From NCBI GenBank assembly GCA_015067885.1, contig SVLO01000011.1, positions 1 to 59,616 on the forward strand: a stretch of 59,616 nucleotides of DNA, written 5' to 3'. This DNA is from Oscillospiraceae bacterium (lineage in GTDB: Bacteria; Bacillota; Clostridia; Oscillospirales; Oscillospiraceae). A model generated the notes under the pieces. That model saw only the letters and a list, made by a program, of their open reading frames with translations. It had not been told where the DNA came from and did not search any database. Of this stretch, positions 45,808-54,837 are shown one piece after another; within the stretch, counting starts at the first letter, position 1; each line of letters begins with the position of its first letter. The position numbers and the translations under genes are program-made.

Positions 45808-46677
45808 GTGGATCACGACATCGAGCTGGCCGTGGATACCGCCCGGGTCCTGTTTCGATTCAGCCCCAACTTCCTGCCCCACCGCCACCTTTGGGACTCC
45901 CCCCGCCACAGCAACGTCAATTACGAGCTGCACATCGTCCTCCACGGCACTTGCACCGTCGAAGTGGCGGAGGATACCTTTTCCCTTTCCGCGGGCGACA
46001 CCCTGATCGTCGCCCCCGGCGTGTACCATGGGGCGCTGGCGGACGACGGCCCCTTCGAGCGGTTCACCATGACCTTCGCCGCCCCCAAGTCCTCCCTAAC
46101 CCCCACCCTGCAGCGGGTCATCAACCCCTACGCCCGCATGACGGCCCCGCCGGAGATCCGCAGCCTGTGCGGCGCCATACTGCGTGAGTACGGCAACGAG
46201 GAGCTGTATCAGGACACCCTGCTCCGCTTCCAACTGGGGCAGCTGCTGGTGTTCCTGCTGCGGCAGTTCGCCGTACTGGAAACGCAGATCCGGCAAAACG
46301 AGCGTGGCGAGTTCGGGCATCTTTCCGAGGACATGGTGGACATGGTCACCACCATCGAGGCATTCTTCACCAAGAACATGGCAAGCTACGGCGCCATGCA
46401 GGAGCTTGCCGACAAGCTCCACATCTCCAAGCGGCAGCTTTGCCGCCTGATCCCCAAGCTCTACGGCATGACCTTCCGGGAAAAACTGCTGGACACCCGG
46501 ATGGACTACGCCGCCTGGCTGCTGCGAACCACGCAGCAAAGCACCTCCGAAATCTGCAAGCAGGTGGGCTACACCTCGGAACCCACCTTCTACACAAATT
46601 TCAAGCAGCACCACGGCACCTCCCCGGCCCAGTACCGGCGCAAGTACCAACCCCCCAGCAACACCGAAACCAAATAA
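45808..46677 (+). CDS. AraC-family transcriptional regulator
   Basis: A 289-residue regulator starting at the GTG at 45808, chosen because AAAGGAGGTGCCACC lies directly upstream; a TTG at 45778 is less likely. The N-terminal cupin sensing domain contains NYELHIVLHGTCTVEV and GDTLIVAPGVYHGAL. The C-terminal AraC helix-turn-helix pair has QELADKLHISKRQLCRLI and SEICKQVGYTSEPTFYTNF, ending GTSPAQYRRKY. It is cotranscribed with the giant SLH protein 29 bases downstream and likely activates its own promoter and the SGNH-aldolase promoter through the shared 16-mer. Confidence 0.9.
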   Translation: MDHDIELAVDTARVLFRFSPNFLPHRHLWDSPRHSNVNYELHIVLHGTCTVEVAEDTFSLSAGDTLIVAPGVYHGALADDGPFERFTMTFAAPKSSLTPTLQRVINPYARMTAPPEIRSLCGAILREYGNEELYQDTLLRFQLGQLLVFLLRQFAVLETQIRQNERGEFGHLSEDMVDMVTTIEAFFTKNMASYGAMQELADKLHISKRQLCRLIPKLYGMTFREKLLDTRMDYAAWLLRTTQQSTSEICKQVGYTSEPTFYTNFKQHHGTSPAQYRRKYQPPSNTETK

Positions 46678-46706
46678 TCAAATACAGTGAAAGGAAGACA
46701 GCAACC

Positions 46707-49700
46707 ATGAAAGCAACGAAAAAGCTCTGCTCCGCGTTCCTTGTCCTGGCCATGGTCCTGAGCATGGTCCCGGCCGCTTCTGCCGCCGCGTCCAAGTTCG
46801 CCCCGGACTCCATGGCCGCCGAGAGCAAGGTGCTGTACGCCAAGTACTCCACCGAGGCTGCCGAGGACGGCAAGCTGACCGAGGCCCAGTGGCAGACCAA
46901 CGCCACCCTGGACGGCGTGAAGTTCGGCGCCATCTGGGACAGCGGCAACCTGTACCTGGGCTTTGAGGGTACCGCCACCCCCACGGCCATCACCCTCAAC
47001 GGCGTGACCGTGACCCGCTCCGGCGTGGCCGGTGAGTCCGCCCGGGAGATCTGCATCCCCCTGAGCGCGGCCAAGATCACCATCTCCGACTACGACCTGT
47101 CCGCCAAGCTCAGCATGACCCTGGGCGCCTCCAAGTGGGAGGGTACCGTGGTCTTCGACTCGGTGGAGAGCACCCCCATCAACCAGTTCGACGCCACCAA
47201 GACCGAGACCAAGGCCACCGCCACCTATGACAAGGCTACGGAGGTCCTGCACCTCACCGGCTCCGGCGACAGCACCGTGCTGGTCCGCCACTCCGGCGCC
47301 GCCAAGGCTACTACCTCCAACACCATCGCCGTCCCCCTGAAGATCATCGACCCGGCCAATCCCCCCGTGGCCTTTGAGTTCGACTGCCGGGTGGACTATC
47401 TGCCGGTGTACAAGCGCAACTACGCCTCCACCACCGGCAAGGAAACCTGCTACGGGCTGTTCTTCGTGGTGGGCGGCAAGATCGTCAACACGAGCAAAGA
47501 GGTGGCCGACCCCGATGATGCCGGCATGACCTTCGGCATCACCAACCTGGAGCAGGGCCTGGCCCTGGCTGTGCGTGCCACCAACCTGCCCTTCGGCGAG
47601 TCCTACACCGCCGCGGCCCAGCCTCCCCAGACCATCCTGCTGGACAAGGAGATGGGCCAGCAGTTCCACCTGCGCCTGAACTACAACGCCGCCGAGGACA
47701 CCATCGACGTCTTCGTGGACGACGTGTTCAAGGGCCACATCAAGTACGCCCAGTACGACAACCCCTTCCGCTACATCGCCTCTCAGGGCTACCTGTCCCA
47801 CCTGCAGGTGGGTGCCTACACCTTCCCCGGCAACATCGCCAGCGGCGACAACGCCTTTGACATCACCGTTTCCCATCTGCAGATCGGCGCCCACAAGGTG
47901 GTGGACCCCGCCAAGCAGTTTGACAGCCTGACCTTCGATGCTATCAAGGGCCGTAACGACTCCCAGGCCGCCGTTTACTACGACCTGGACCTGGTCAACT
48001 CCATCCCCGGTCCCCTGACCGTACCCCTGACCTGGACCAGCAGCAACCCCGCCGTCATCAGCAACACCGGCAAGGTCAGCGAGGTCACCAAAGACGAGCA
48101 GGTCACCCTGACCGCCGCCCTGACCGGCAACAGCTCCATGACCAAGTCCTTCACCGTCACCGTCAAGGGCCCCGAGGTGGTCTACGCCTCCCCCGCCACG
48201 GCGGAGGCTTCCTACGCCAAGACCGCCGTGTCCGTGGACGGCAAGCTGACCGAGATCGGCTGGCGCCTGGGCGGCCGCGTGCTGGGCGGTGACAACGCCC
48301 TGGTGGCCGAGTACGGCTTCCAGTGGACCCAGACCCACCTGTTCGCCGCCGTGGACTTTGCCGAGGCGGTGGCTCCCGTGGCCCTGACCCTCAACGGCCA
48401 CACCTTTACCATTGAAAACGGCAAGGTGACGGAAAACGGCGCGGACGTGGCCGGTGCCAAGCTGTCCGTGGGCAGCGACGCGCTGGAGCTGTCCCTGCCC
48501 TTCACCGCCATCGGCCTGGGCAGCAAGGTTTCCAGCTATGGCAAGAGCCTGCCCGTCAGCGTCACCGTCAACGGCACCGACGGCCCCGCCAAGACTCTGA
48601 CCCTGACCGACGTGGTGTGGTTCACCGCCGTCAACCGCCACAACAGCCCCAAGTACAGCTCCGCCAGCCAGGTCAAGGTGACCGGCAACACCCCCGTGGC
48701 CGGCTATCAGGGCGCTACCAAGCTGGACAACGGCTGGCGCATCTACGACCTGTATAACCCCGAGGGCGCCAATCCCGCCGGTATCCGTACCTACGTCATG
48801 TATCAGAACCCCGGCTTTGACGACCGCAACGTGGGCACCCGGCTGGAGTTTGACTTCCGGGCCGACAAGATGCCCATCGGCATCTGGGACGACCCCAGCT
48901 GCGCCATCAGCGCCTACTCCAACTACGGCTTCACCTTCGCCTTCGGCACCAAGTACGACGACTATCAGCAGGCCATCTCCGTGACCTGCGGCGTGGTCAA
49001 CACCGAAGACGGCCTGGTGCTGGCCATGCGCAACGACAACGGCCACAAGGTCAACCTGGACAAGAAGGTGGGCGACAGCTTCAACCTGGCCGTGGAGTGG
49101 AATTTGGACAACTCCCTGGACGTCTACGTGGACGGCGTGAAGAAGGGCACCATGTCCGCCGCCGGTATGCTCAAGAAGGGCGCCTCCAACCAGTCCGTGG
49201 TGTTCAACGTCATCCGTGACCCCCAAAAGGCCGGTGCCGCCGACGCCGCCGACAGCTACGACGTCACCATCAGCAACCTGGCCTTCGGCAACAGCTATAA
49301 CGAGCCCGAGGGTCTGCTGGGCCGCCTGACCTTTGCCGACATCGCCAACGGCAACCCCGCCGCCGACCAGGTCACCCAAAACCTGAAGATGACCGGCTCC
49401 ATCACCGACGGTCTGCTGGACAACACCTATCCCGTCACCTGGACCAGCTCCGACGAGAGCGCGGTCACCTCCAACGGCGTGGTCACCCGCCCCGAGCAGG
49501 GCGTGAGCTTTGCCACCCTGACCGCCACCGCCGACGGACAGAGCAAGAGCTTTGACGTGGTGGTGCTGGGCAAGACCATGGACAACAGCAAGGCCCTGCA
49601 GGTGCAGAACGACATCGACCCCGCCCACGGCGCGGGCGAGTCCTATGACCAACTGCTGTTCACGCTGGATATCAACAACAACAGTATCATCGCCGTGCAG

Positions 49701-52664
49701 GATTCCTCCAAAAAGACCAATCTGGTCACTCTGACCGACGGCGACGACAAGTCCCGCCTAAATGCCGAGTCCCTGACCCTGTGGGCCAGCGACGACAACA
49801 CCACCTACACCCAGATCCGCGACTTCAAGCTGGTGCATATCGGCAAGAAGACCTATCTGTACGGTTTCGAAACTCAGGCCAAGTACATCAAGGTCCACTA
49901 CACCCAGTACAAGGGCGAGGATGCCTGCTTCATCGGCGCCTTCGGCACCATGATCACCGCCGGCTATGACAGCGCCCTGGTCAAGGGCGAGGCCGCCGAG
50001 TACACCGTGACCAACAGCACCACCGTCAAGTACGACGCCACCCTGGCCGTGGACGGCTTTACCGGCGACACCGCCCGCCTGCGTGTCTTTGACAAGGACG
50101 GCAACCTCCTGTACCACTACGTGGACGGCGGCAAGGTCTGCGTCCGCTACCCCGAGCTGGCCATCGGCTCCAGCGCCAAGGTCTACGTGCAGCAGGCCCC
50201 GGCCGGCGCCATAGAGCTTGCCAGCAAGGAGAATGTCTACGAGATCACCTACGGCAACCGCGAGGTGGTCAACGACGTTTCCTCCGACAAGGTCCAGCGC
50301 TGGATCACGTCCCTGCCCGCCGGCACCCGGTTCCCCGACGGCTCCACCCTGGCTCAGGAAACCGTCTACGCCATGGGCTCCAGGCTGAATATCTCCACCG
50401 ACGGCGGCCGCACCTGGACCCTGCACTCCAAGGTGGTGCAGACCGCCCCCGAGGGCAAGCCCCCCGTGGAGCGTGTGGGCGGCAGCGGTGCTTTCACCTT
50501 CGACCACCACACCGGCCGTATGTTCTTCCAGACCTACTACGTTTACAAGACCTTCGACAAGCTGAACATCACCGTTTCCCACTGCGAGCAGATGGTCATC
50601 GCCTCCGACAACGGCGGCAAGACCTGGTATCTGGCCTCCACCCTGCCCCGTGACGTGGTCAACGATCCCCAGTCCGCCTATATGCTGACCTACTCCGGCG
50701 GTACCGTGCTGAGCAGCTACGACGGTAAGGGTTCCAACGTGGACATGGTCTTCCCCATGGGCGCCCAGTACAATAACATGGGCGGCTTCTGCTGCCGCGT
50801 GGCCTACACCAAGGATGCCGGTGCCACCTGGCAGCTCAGCGAGAGCCTGATCACCTACAAGGACATCGCCACCAACTCCGAGAACGGCTGTTCCGAGGCC
50901 TACATCCAGGACCGCGGCGACGGCGTGCTGGTGCTGTACACCCGCTGCCAGGCCGAGGAGACCGACCACTTCGGCGTATCCTACTCCCTGGACCAGGGCG
51001 TGACCTGGATGGAAGAGGCCACCGAGTCCAAGATGTACGCCGTCAACACCCAGGCCACCATCGCCGACTTCCCCGTCAACGGCAAGGACGCCGACCTGTC
51101 CATCTGGGGCGGCAGCACCGCTTTGGGCGGCCGCAGCTATATCCGTAACCCCCTGAACGTGGCCGTTTCCACCAACGGCAGCGGCACCTACCGCAACATC
51201 CAGGACCTGTTCTTCGAGTCCGAGATGGCCAGCTACGGCGCCCGCTGCTACACCGTCACCAACCCCACCGCGGCCAAGGTCAACGAGTCCGATATGCTCA
51301 TCACCTTCCAGGATCTGAGCGGCGCCCGGTACTACCTGCGTATGTTCGTGCAGGACTTTGACAAGTGGTTCACCCGCACCCGCGGCGGCTATGACAACTT
51401 CGAGCATGGCACCACCAAGTACGAGGGTTGGGTGTCCATGTCCGGCAGCACCGAGCCTTCCACCGTCAACGCCCGGGACAAGTACTCCATGAAGGTCAAC
51501 AAGGACACCGTGGTCACCCGTACCGTCCCCTACCTGCAGAACGGCACCGTGTCCATGGACCTGTACGTCCCCGCCGGCGCCAGCTTCACCTTCGAGCTGC
51601 AGAGCGCCTTCAGCAACGTCTACGCCGACGTGGCCATGCCCATCGGTCTGCGTGCGGAAAACGGCAAGCTGTACATGAACAACTCCGGTAAGGCCATCGC
51701 CAACCTGCAGAGCGGCTGGAACACCCTGACCTTCGACCTGGAGCTGACGAATGACGCCGCCACCCTGTCCGTCAACGGCGGCAAGGCCGTCAAGCTGGAC
51801 GTCCTGTCCAAGGCCGGCGACTACGTGGGTTACCTCACCTTCAACACCCAAAGCGACATTTGGGTGGACGAGATCCTCATCACCAGCGAGCTGGAACCCG
51901 TCCTGGAGGCTACCGCCGCCGACAAGGCCGAGGCCGACGCCGTTTTGACGCAGATCAAGGCCCTGGCCAACCTGCCCGCCGAAGAGCGCGTGGCCAAGGT
52001 GGATGAGGTCCGTAAGGCCTACGCCGCCCTGACCCAGACCCAGCAGGATCTCATCGACCGCGACGTGGTGGGCAAGACCGGCGTTCCCGTGGCCGAGGCT
52101 ATGGTCAACTACTACGAGGTACTCATGGACTACGCCGGCACCGTTACCTTTAAGGACGTCAGCGTCAGCGACTGGTACTACGACGCGGTGGCCTACGCCA
52201 CCGCCAACGGCATCATGTCCGGCTACAGCGCCGAGAAGTTCGGCCCCAACGACACCCTGACCCGTGCCATGGTGGTGCAGCTTCTGTACAACAAGGAGGG
52301 CCAGCCCCTGCTGAACGGCCTGAAGCACAGCTTCTCCGACGTACCCGCCGACCAGTGGTTCAACAACGCGGTCACCTGGGGCAATGCCAACAAGGTGGTC
52401 AGCGGCTTCGGCGGCGGCGTGTTCAAGCCCAACGACAACGTGACCATCGAGCAGGTAGCCGTCATTCTCCGCAACTATTCCGGCGCCCCCAACGGCGACG
52501 GCGACCTCGGCAAGGTGGGCAACCACAGCGATTGGGCCGCCGACGCCCTGAAGTGGGCGGTGGCCGAGGGTATTTTGGACAACGTCCCCTTCACCAACGC
52601 CACCGAGAACGCCACCCGTGCGCAGGCAGCTCAGATGCTGACCAATTACCTGCGCAACATTTAA
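46707..52664 (+). CDS. Giant secreted SLH-anchored sialidase-like propeller protein
   Basis: A 1985-residue exported protein from the ATG at 46707 (GAAAGGAAG upstream), with signal peptide ending ASAAASK. Approximate order: CBM9-like (42-155), jelly roll (170-400), Ig-like (410-490), second CBM9-like (502-645), jelly roll (660-870), Ig-like (875-955), discoidin-like (955-1090), propeller with Asp-boxes STDGGRTW, SDNGGKTW and KDAGATW (1190-1555), jelly roll (1560-1735), helical linker (1735-1810) and three SLH repeats (1812-1985). The SLH part is nearly the same as that of the protein at 3119. The FRIP motif of GH33 is not seen. It should sit on the S-layer and bind or cut a glycan. It is closely related to the next giant gene at 54838. 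Confidence 0.88.
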   Translation: MKATKKLCSAFLVLAMVLSMVPAASAAASKFAPDSMAAESKVLYAKYSTEAAEDGKLTEAQWQTNATLDGVKFGAIWDSGNLYLGFEGTATPTAITLNGVTVTRSGVAGESAREICIPLSAAKITISDYDLSAKLSMTLGASKWEGTVVFDSVESTPINQFDATKTETKATATYDKATEVLHLTGSGDSTVLVRHSGAAKATTSNTIAVPLKIIDPANPPVAFEFDCRVDYLPVYKRNYASTTGKETCYGLFFVVGGKIVNTSKEVADPDDAGMTFGITNLEQGLALAVRATNLPFGESYTAAAQPPQTILLDKEMGQQFHLRLNYNAAEDTIDVFVDDVFKGHIKYAQYDNPFRYIASQGYLSHLQVGAYTFPGNIASGDNAFDITVSHLQIGAHKVVDPAKQFDSLTFDAIKGRNDSQAAVYYDLDLVNSIPGPLTVPLTWTSSNPAVISNTGKVSEVTKDEQVTLTAALTGNSSMTKSFTVTVKGPEVVYASPATAEASYAKTAVSVDGKLTEIGWRLGGRVLGGDNALVAEYGFQWTQTHLFAAVDFAEAVAPVALTLNGHTFTIENGKVTENGADVAGAKLSVGSDALELSLPFTAIGLGSKVSSYGKSLPVSVTVNGTDGPAKTLTLTDVVWFTAVNRHNSPKYSSASQVKVTGNTPVAGYQGATKLDNGWRIYDLYNPEGANPAGIRTYVMYQNPGFDDRNVGTRLEFDFRADKMPIGIWDDPSCAISAYSNYGFTFAFGTKYDDYQQAISVTCGVVNTEDGLVLAMRNDNGHKVNLDKKVGDSFNLAVEWNLDNSLDVYVDGVKKGTMSAAGMLKKGASNQSVVFNVIRDPQKAGAADAADSYDVTISNLAFGNSYNEPEGLLGRLTFADIANGNPAADQVTQNLKMTGSITDGLLDNTYPVTWTSSDESAVTSNGVVTRPEQGVSFATLTATADGQSKSFDVVVLGKTMDNSKALQVQNDIDPAHGAGESYDQLLFTLDINNNSIIAVQDSSKKTNLVTLTDGDDKSRLNAESLTLWASDDNTTYTQIRDFKLVHIGKKTYLYGFETQAKYIKVHYTQYKGEDACFIGAFGTMITAGYDSALVKGEAAEYTVTNSTTVKYDATLAVDGFTGDTARLRVFDKDGNLLYHYVDGGKVCVRYPELAIGSSAKVYVQQAPAGAIELASKENVYEITYGNREVVNDVSSDKVQRWITSLPAGTRFPDGSTLAQETVYAMGSRLNISTDGGRTWTLHSKVVQTAPEGKPPVERVGGSGAFTFDHHTGRMFFQTYYVYKTFDKLNITVSHCEQMVIASDNGGKTWYLASTLPRDVVNDPQSAYMLTYSGGTVLSSYDGKGSNVDMVFPMGAQYNNMGGFCCRVAYTKDAGATWQLSESLITYKDIATNSENGCSEAYIQDRGDGVLVLYTRCQAEETDHFGVSYSLDQGVTWMEEATESKMYAVNTQATIADFPVNGKDADLSIWGGSTALGGRSYIRNPLNVAVSTNGSGTYRNIQDLFFESEMASYGARCYTVTNPTAAKVNESDMLITFQDLSGARYYLRMFVQDFDKWFTRTRGGYDNFEHGTTKYEGWVSMSGSTEPSTVNARDKYSMKVNKDTVVTRTVPYLQNGTVSMDLYVPAGASFTFELQSAFSNVYADVAMPIGLRAENGKLYMNNSGKAIANLQSGWNTLTFDLELTNDAATLSVNGGKAVKLDVLSKAGDYVGYLTFNTQSDIWVDEILITSELEPVLEATAADKAEADAVLTQIKALANLPAEERVAKVDEVRKAYAALTQTQQDLIDRDVVGKTGVPVAEAMVNYYEVLMDYAGTVTFKDVSVSDWYYDAVAYATANGIMSGYSAEKFGPNDTLTRAMVVQLLYNKEGQPLLNGLKHSFSDVPADQWFNNAVTWGNANKVVSGFGGGVFKPNDNVTIEQVAVILRNYSGAPNGDGDLGKVGNHSDWAADALKWAVAEGILDNVPFTNATENATRAQAAQMLTNYLRNI

Positions 52665-52701
52665 TTCGCTTTCTTCATTCTCCTATTTCCCAACGGCGAG
52701 G

Positions 52702-52731
52702 CCCCGCAGTCCAACCGGACTGCGGGGTTTT
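52702..52731 (+). terminator. Terminator after the giant SLH gene
   Basis: CCCCGCAGTCC, loop AACC, GGACTGCGGGG followed by TTTT: an 11-bp perfect stem 37 bases after the stop. Confidence 0.85.
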
Positions 52732-52860
52732 GCCGTCTGCCCGTCCCCCGCACCCGCAAGAGGTACGCCGTGTCCGTAGGGGCGGCCCGGACCACGCAAG
52801 GGTTCCTCCCCCCGTCCGGCGATTGCGTTCCCTATTCGATTATTGCGTTTGTGGCGTTTT

Positions 52861-52935
52861 TTATTCGATTGCGCCATTTCCTGCCCGCTTTTGTCACCTT
52901 ATGAAATAGACAGTGTCCCCAAAATGTTTTATAAT
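52861..52935 (+). promoter_or_regulatory. SGNH-aldolase promoter with upstream activator element
   Basis: TTATTCGATTGCGCCA (52861-52876) is followed after 30 bases by TAGACA (52907-52912) and, 17 bases later, TATAAT (52930-52935). A related TATTCGATTATTGCG lies about 25 bases further upstream and could be a second half-site. Confidence 0.75.
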
Positions 52936-53010
52936 AATTTTAATGGCAGATTGTGGCCCCGTGCCGACAGGCACGTCGCGCCGGATTTTTCTGTAAAGGA
53001 GACGATATCT

Positions 53011-53607
53011 ATGAAAAACGTCCTCTGCTTCGGCGACTCCAACACCTGGGGCAGCGTCCCCGGCGTGCTGACCCGGCACCCCAAGGACGTGCGCTGGACC
53101 GGCGTGGTGCAGAACATCCTGGGTCCGGAGTACAACATTATTGACGACGGCATCCCCGGCCGCACCACCGCCTACGACGACCCCGCCAACCAGTGCCGCA
53201 ACGGACTGAGCGCCATCGGCTACACCCTGTACCGGGCCAAGCCCCTGGACCTGGCCGTGGTGATGCTGGGTACCAATGACAAGCATTACACTGACATCAA
53301 CGGCTTTTACGACGGCCTTTCTATGCTGTCCCGCCGCATCCTCAACGCCAACAAGCTCTTCCCCGGCACCTCCGACGTCTTCCCCGGTGAACCCAAGCTG
53401 CTGCTGGTGGCCCCCATCTACGCCGTACCGGAGGAGACCCCCTACGTGGAGCCGGTGTCCCGGCTGGCCGGTGAGCTGGGAATGCCCTGGCTCAACGCGG
53501 CCCAATTCGCCGTACCCGACCCCGCCGACGGCTGCCACATGAATGCGGAGAACCACCACAGCCTTGGCGTGGCTTTGGCTGCTAAAATCAAAGAAATTTT
53601 GGGATAA
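53011..53607 (+). CDS. SGNH/GDSL-family esterase
   Basis: A 198-residue hydrolase from the ATG at 53011, preceded by AAAGGAGACG. SGNH blocks are visible: FGDSNTWG (nucleophile serine), the glycine block near DDGIPGRT, GTNDKHY, and D/H residues in DGCHMNAENHHSLG. There is no signal peptide, so it is cytoplasmic. Members remove acyl groups from sugars or lipids. Its partner, nine bases downstream, is an aldolase of the DHDPS/NanA family. An O-acetyl esterase acting before that aldolase on a sialic-acid-like sugar is plausible but unproven. Confidence 0.85.
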   Translation: MKNVLCFGDSNTWGSVPGVLTRHPKDVRWTGVVQNILGPEYNIIDDGIPGRTTAYDDPANQCRNGLSAIGYTLYRAKPLDLAVVMLGTNDKHYTDINGFYDGLSMLSRRILNANKLFPGTSDVFPGEPKLLLVAPIYAVPEETPYVEPVSRLAGELGMPWLNAAQFAVPDPADGCHMNAENHHSLGVALAAKIKEILG

Positions 53608-53622
53608 CAGGAGGAAATGACA

Positions 53623-54501
53623 ATGAAGAAAAGTGGTTTTTACACCGCGCTGGGTACCCCCTACCTGCCTGACGGCACTCTGTGCGAGGCCGGCTTCCGC
53701 AAGGAGATCGAGCAGCAGATCGCTGCCGGCGCCAGCGGCCTGCTGGTCATGGGTACCATGGGCCTGCTGGGCTGCGTGCCTGAGGCGGAGTACGAGCGCA
53801 CCATCCGTATCGCCTGCGAGGCCGTGGCCGGCCGCGTGCGCGTCATGGTGGGCGCCACCGACAACTCCCTGACCCGGGTGAAGGCCCGCATGGACATCAT
53901 CAACCGCTACCCCGTGGACGTGGTGGTGCTGACCGCCCCCTACTACGACAAGCTGGGCGACGCCCTGCTGGGCGAGTTCTTCACCAAATGCGCCGCCATG
54001 ACCGACAAGGATGTGTACCTCTACGACCACCTGGGCCTGACCCAGCACAAGCTGAAGTACCCCCTGGTCAAAAAGCTCACCGCCGTACCCAACCTGCGCG
54101 GCATCAAGAGCGCCGACCTGGTACTCATCAAGTCCCTTCACGACGACCCGGAGATCAAGGCGGACTTCCAGCCCATCTTCTCCGGCTCCGACCTGTTCGC
54201 CGTGGCCAACCTGTACGGCATCGACAGCATTTTGGACGGCATCTTCTCCTGCTTCCCCGCCACCATCGGCAAGGTGCAGCAGTGCTTTGACGCCGGCGAC
54301 CACGAGGGCGCCAAGCTGTGGCTGAAAAAGATGATGCAGGCCCGCGACGAGATGCTGGCCGGCGGCCTGTGGCCCATGTTCTCCTACGCCATGAACCTGC
54401 TGGGCTGCGAGGGTAAGTTCGGCCACGACTACGACCCCGACCCCACCGACAAGCAAAAGGCCGACACCCGCGCCATTATGGAGCGGCTGGGCGAGATCTG
54501 A
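53623..54501 (+). CDS. DHDPS / N-acetylneuraminate lyase family aldolase
   Basis: A 292-residue class I aldolase from the ATG at 53623; GGAGGA lies seven bases upstream, while an in-frame ATG at 53617 is too close. It has GTMGLLG in place of the GTTGE loop, the tyrosine in YLYDHLG and the Schiff-base lysine in RGIKSADL. These mark the pyruvate-dependent DapA/NanA superfamily. In the glycan context it is more likely a keto-acid sugar lyase, for example sialic-acid-like or keto-deoxy sugar, than the lysine-biosynthesis enzyme. The altered GTMGLLG loop also argues for a non-DapA substrate. Confidence 0.85.
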   Translation: MKKSGFYTALGTPYLPDGTLCEAGFRKEIEQQIAAGASGLLVMGTMGLLGCVPEAEYERTIRIACEAVAGRVRVMVGATDNSLTRVKARMDIINRYPVDVVVLTAPYYDKLGDALLGEFFTKCAAMTDKDVYLYDHLGLTQHKLKYPLVKKLTAVPNLRGIKSADLVLIKSLHDDPEIKADFQPIFSGSDLFAVANLYGIDSILDGIFSCFPATIGKVQQCFDAGDHEGAKLWLKKMMQARDEMLAGGLWPMFSYAMNLLGCEGKFGHDYDPDPTDKQKADTRAIMERLGEI

Positions 54502-54529
54502 TTTCTTCCGCACATACCAAATCTGTCAA

Positions 54530-54573
54530 AAGGCCCCATGGCAGCCCCCCATCGGCTGCCATGGGGCCTTTTT
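54530..54573 (+). terminator. Terminator after the SGNH-aldolase operon
   Basis: AGGCCCCATGGCAGCC and GGCTGCCATGGGGCCTTTTT form a 15-16 bp perfect stem with a seven-base loop and a T-run. Confidence 0.9.
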
Positions 54574-54723
54574 CTGTCCACTGCAGCGTCCGGTAACACC
54601 ACGCCCCACCAAAAAGCGCAATATTTGACCGGTTTTTACGGCGATGTGGCTTGCTCGAAGTTTTCGGCTCTGCTATCATATAAGGTGGAGTGGAAGCTGT
54701 GTGCAAAAAAAGCGCCTCAAGTA

Positions 54724-54753
54724 TTGACAGCCCGCCCCTCCGTTTGATAAAAT
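54724..54753 (+). promoter_or_regulatory. Promoter of the last giant gene
   Basis: TTGACA (54724-54729) and TAAAAT (54748-54753) are 18 bases apart. A CGTTAACGATAACG element follows shortly after and may be a regulator site. The 16-mer seen at the two AraC-type promoters is not present here. Confidence 0.6.
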
Positions 54754-54837
54754 CTGTATACCGTTAACGATAACGCAAACACAGATGACAGGAGAAAGAA
54801 CCGCCAAACCCCAATTTCAGAAAGGAAGGAACCAACC

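Noticed and set aside
53623-54501. DapA of lysine biosynthesis
   Set aside because: The GTTGE loop is replaced by GTMGLLG and the genomic context is glycan breakdown, so dihydrodipicolinate synthase is not a safe call.
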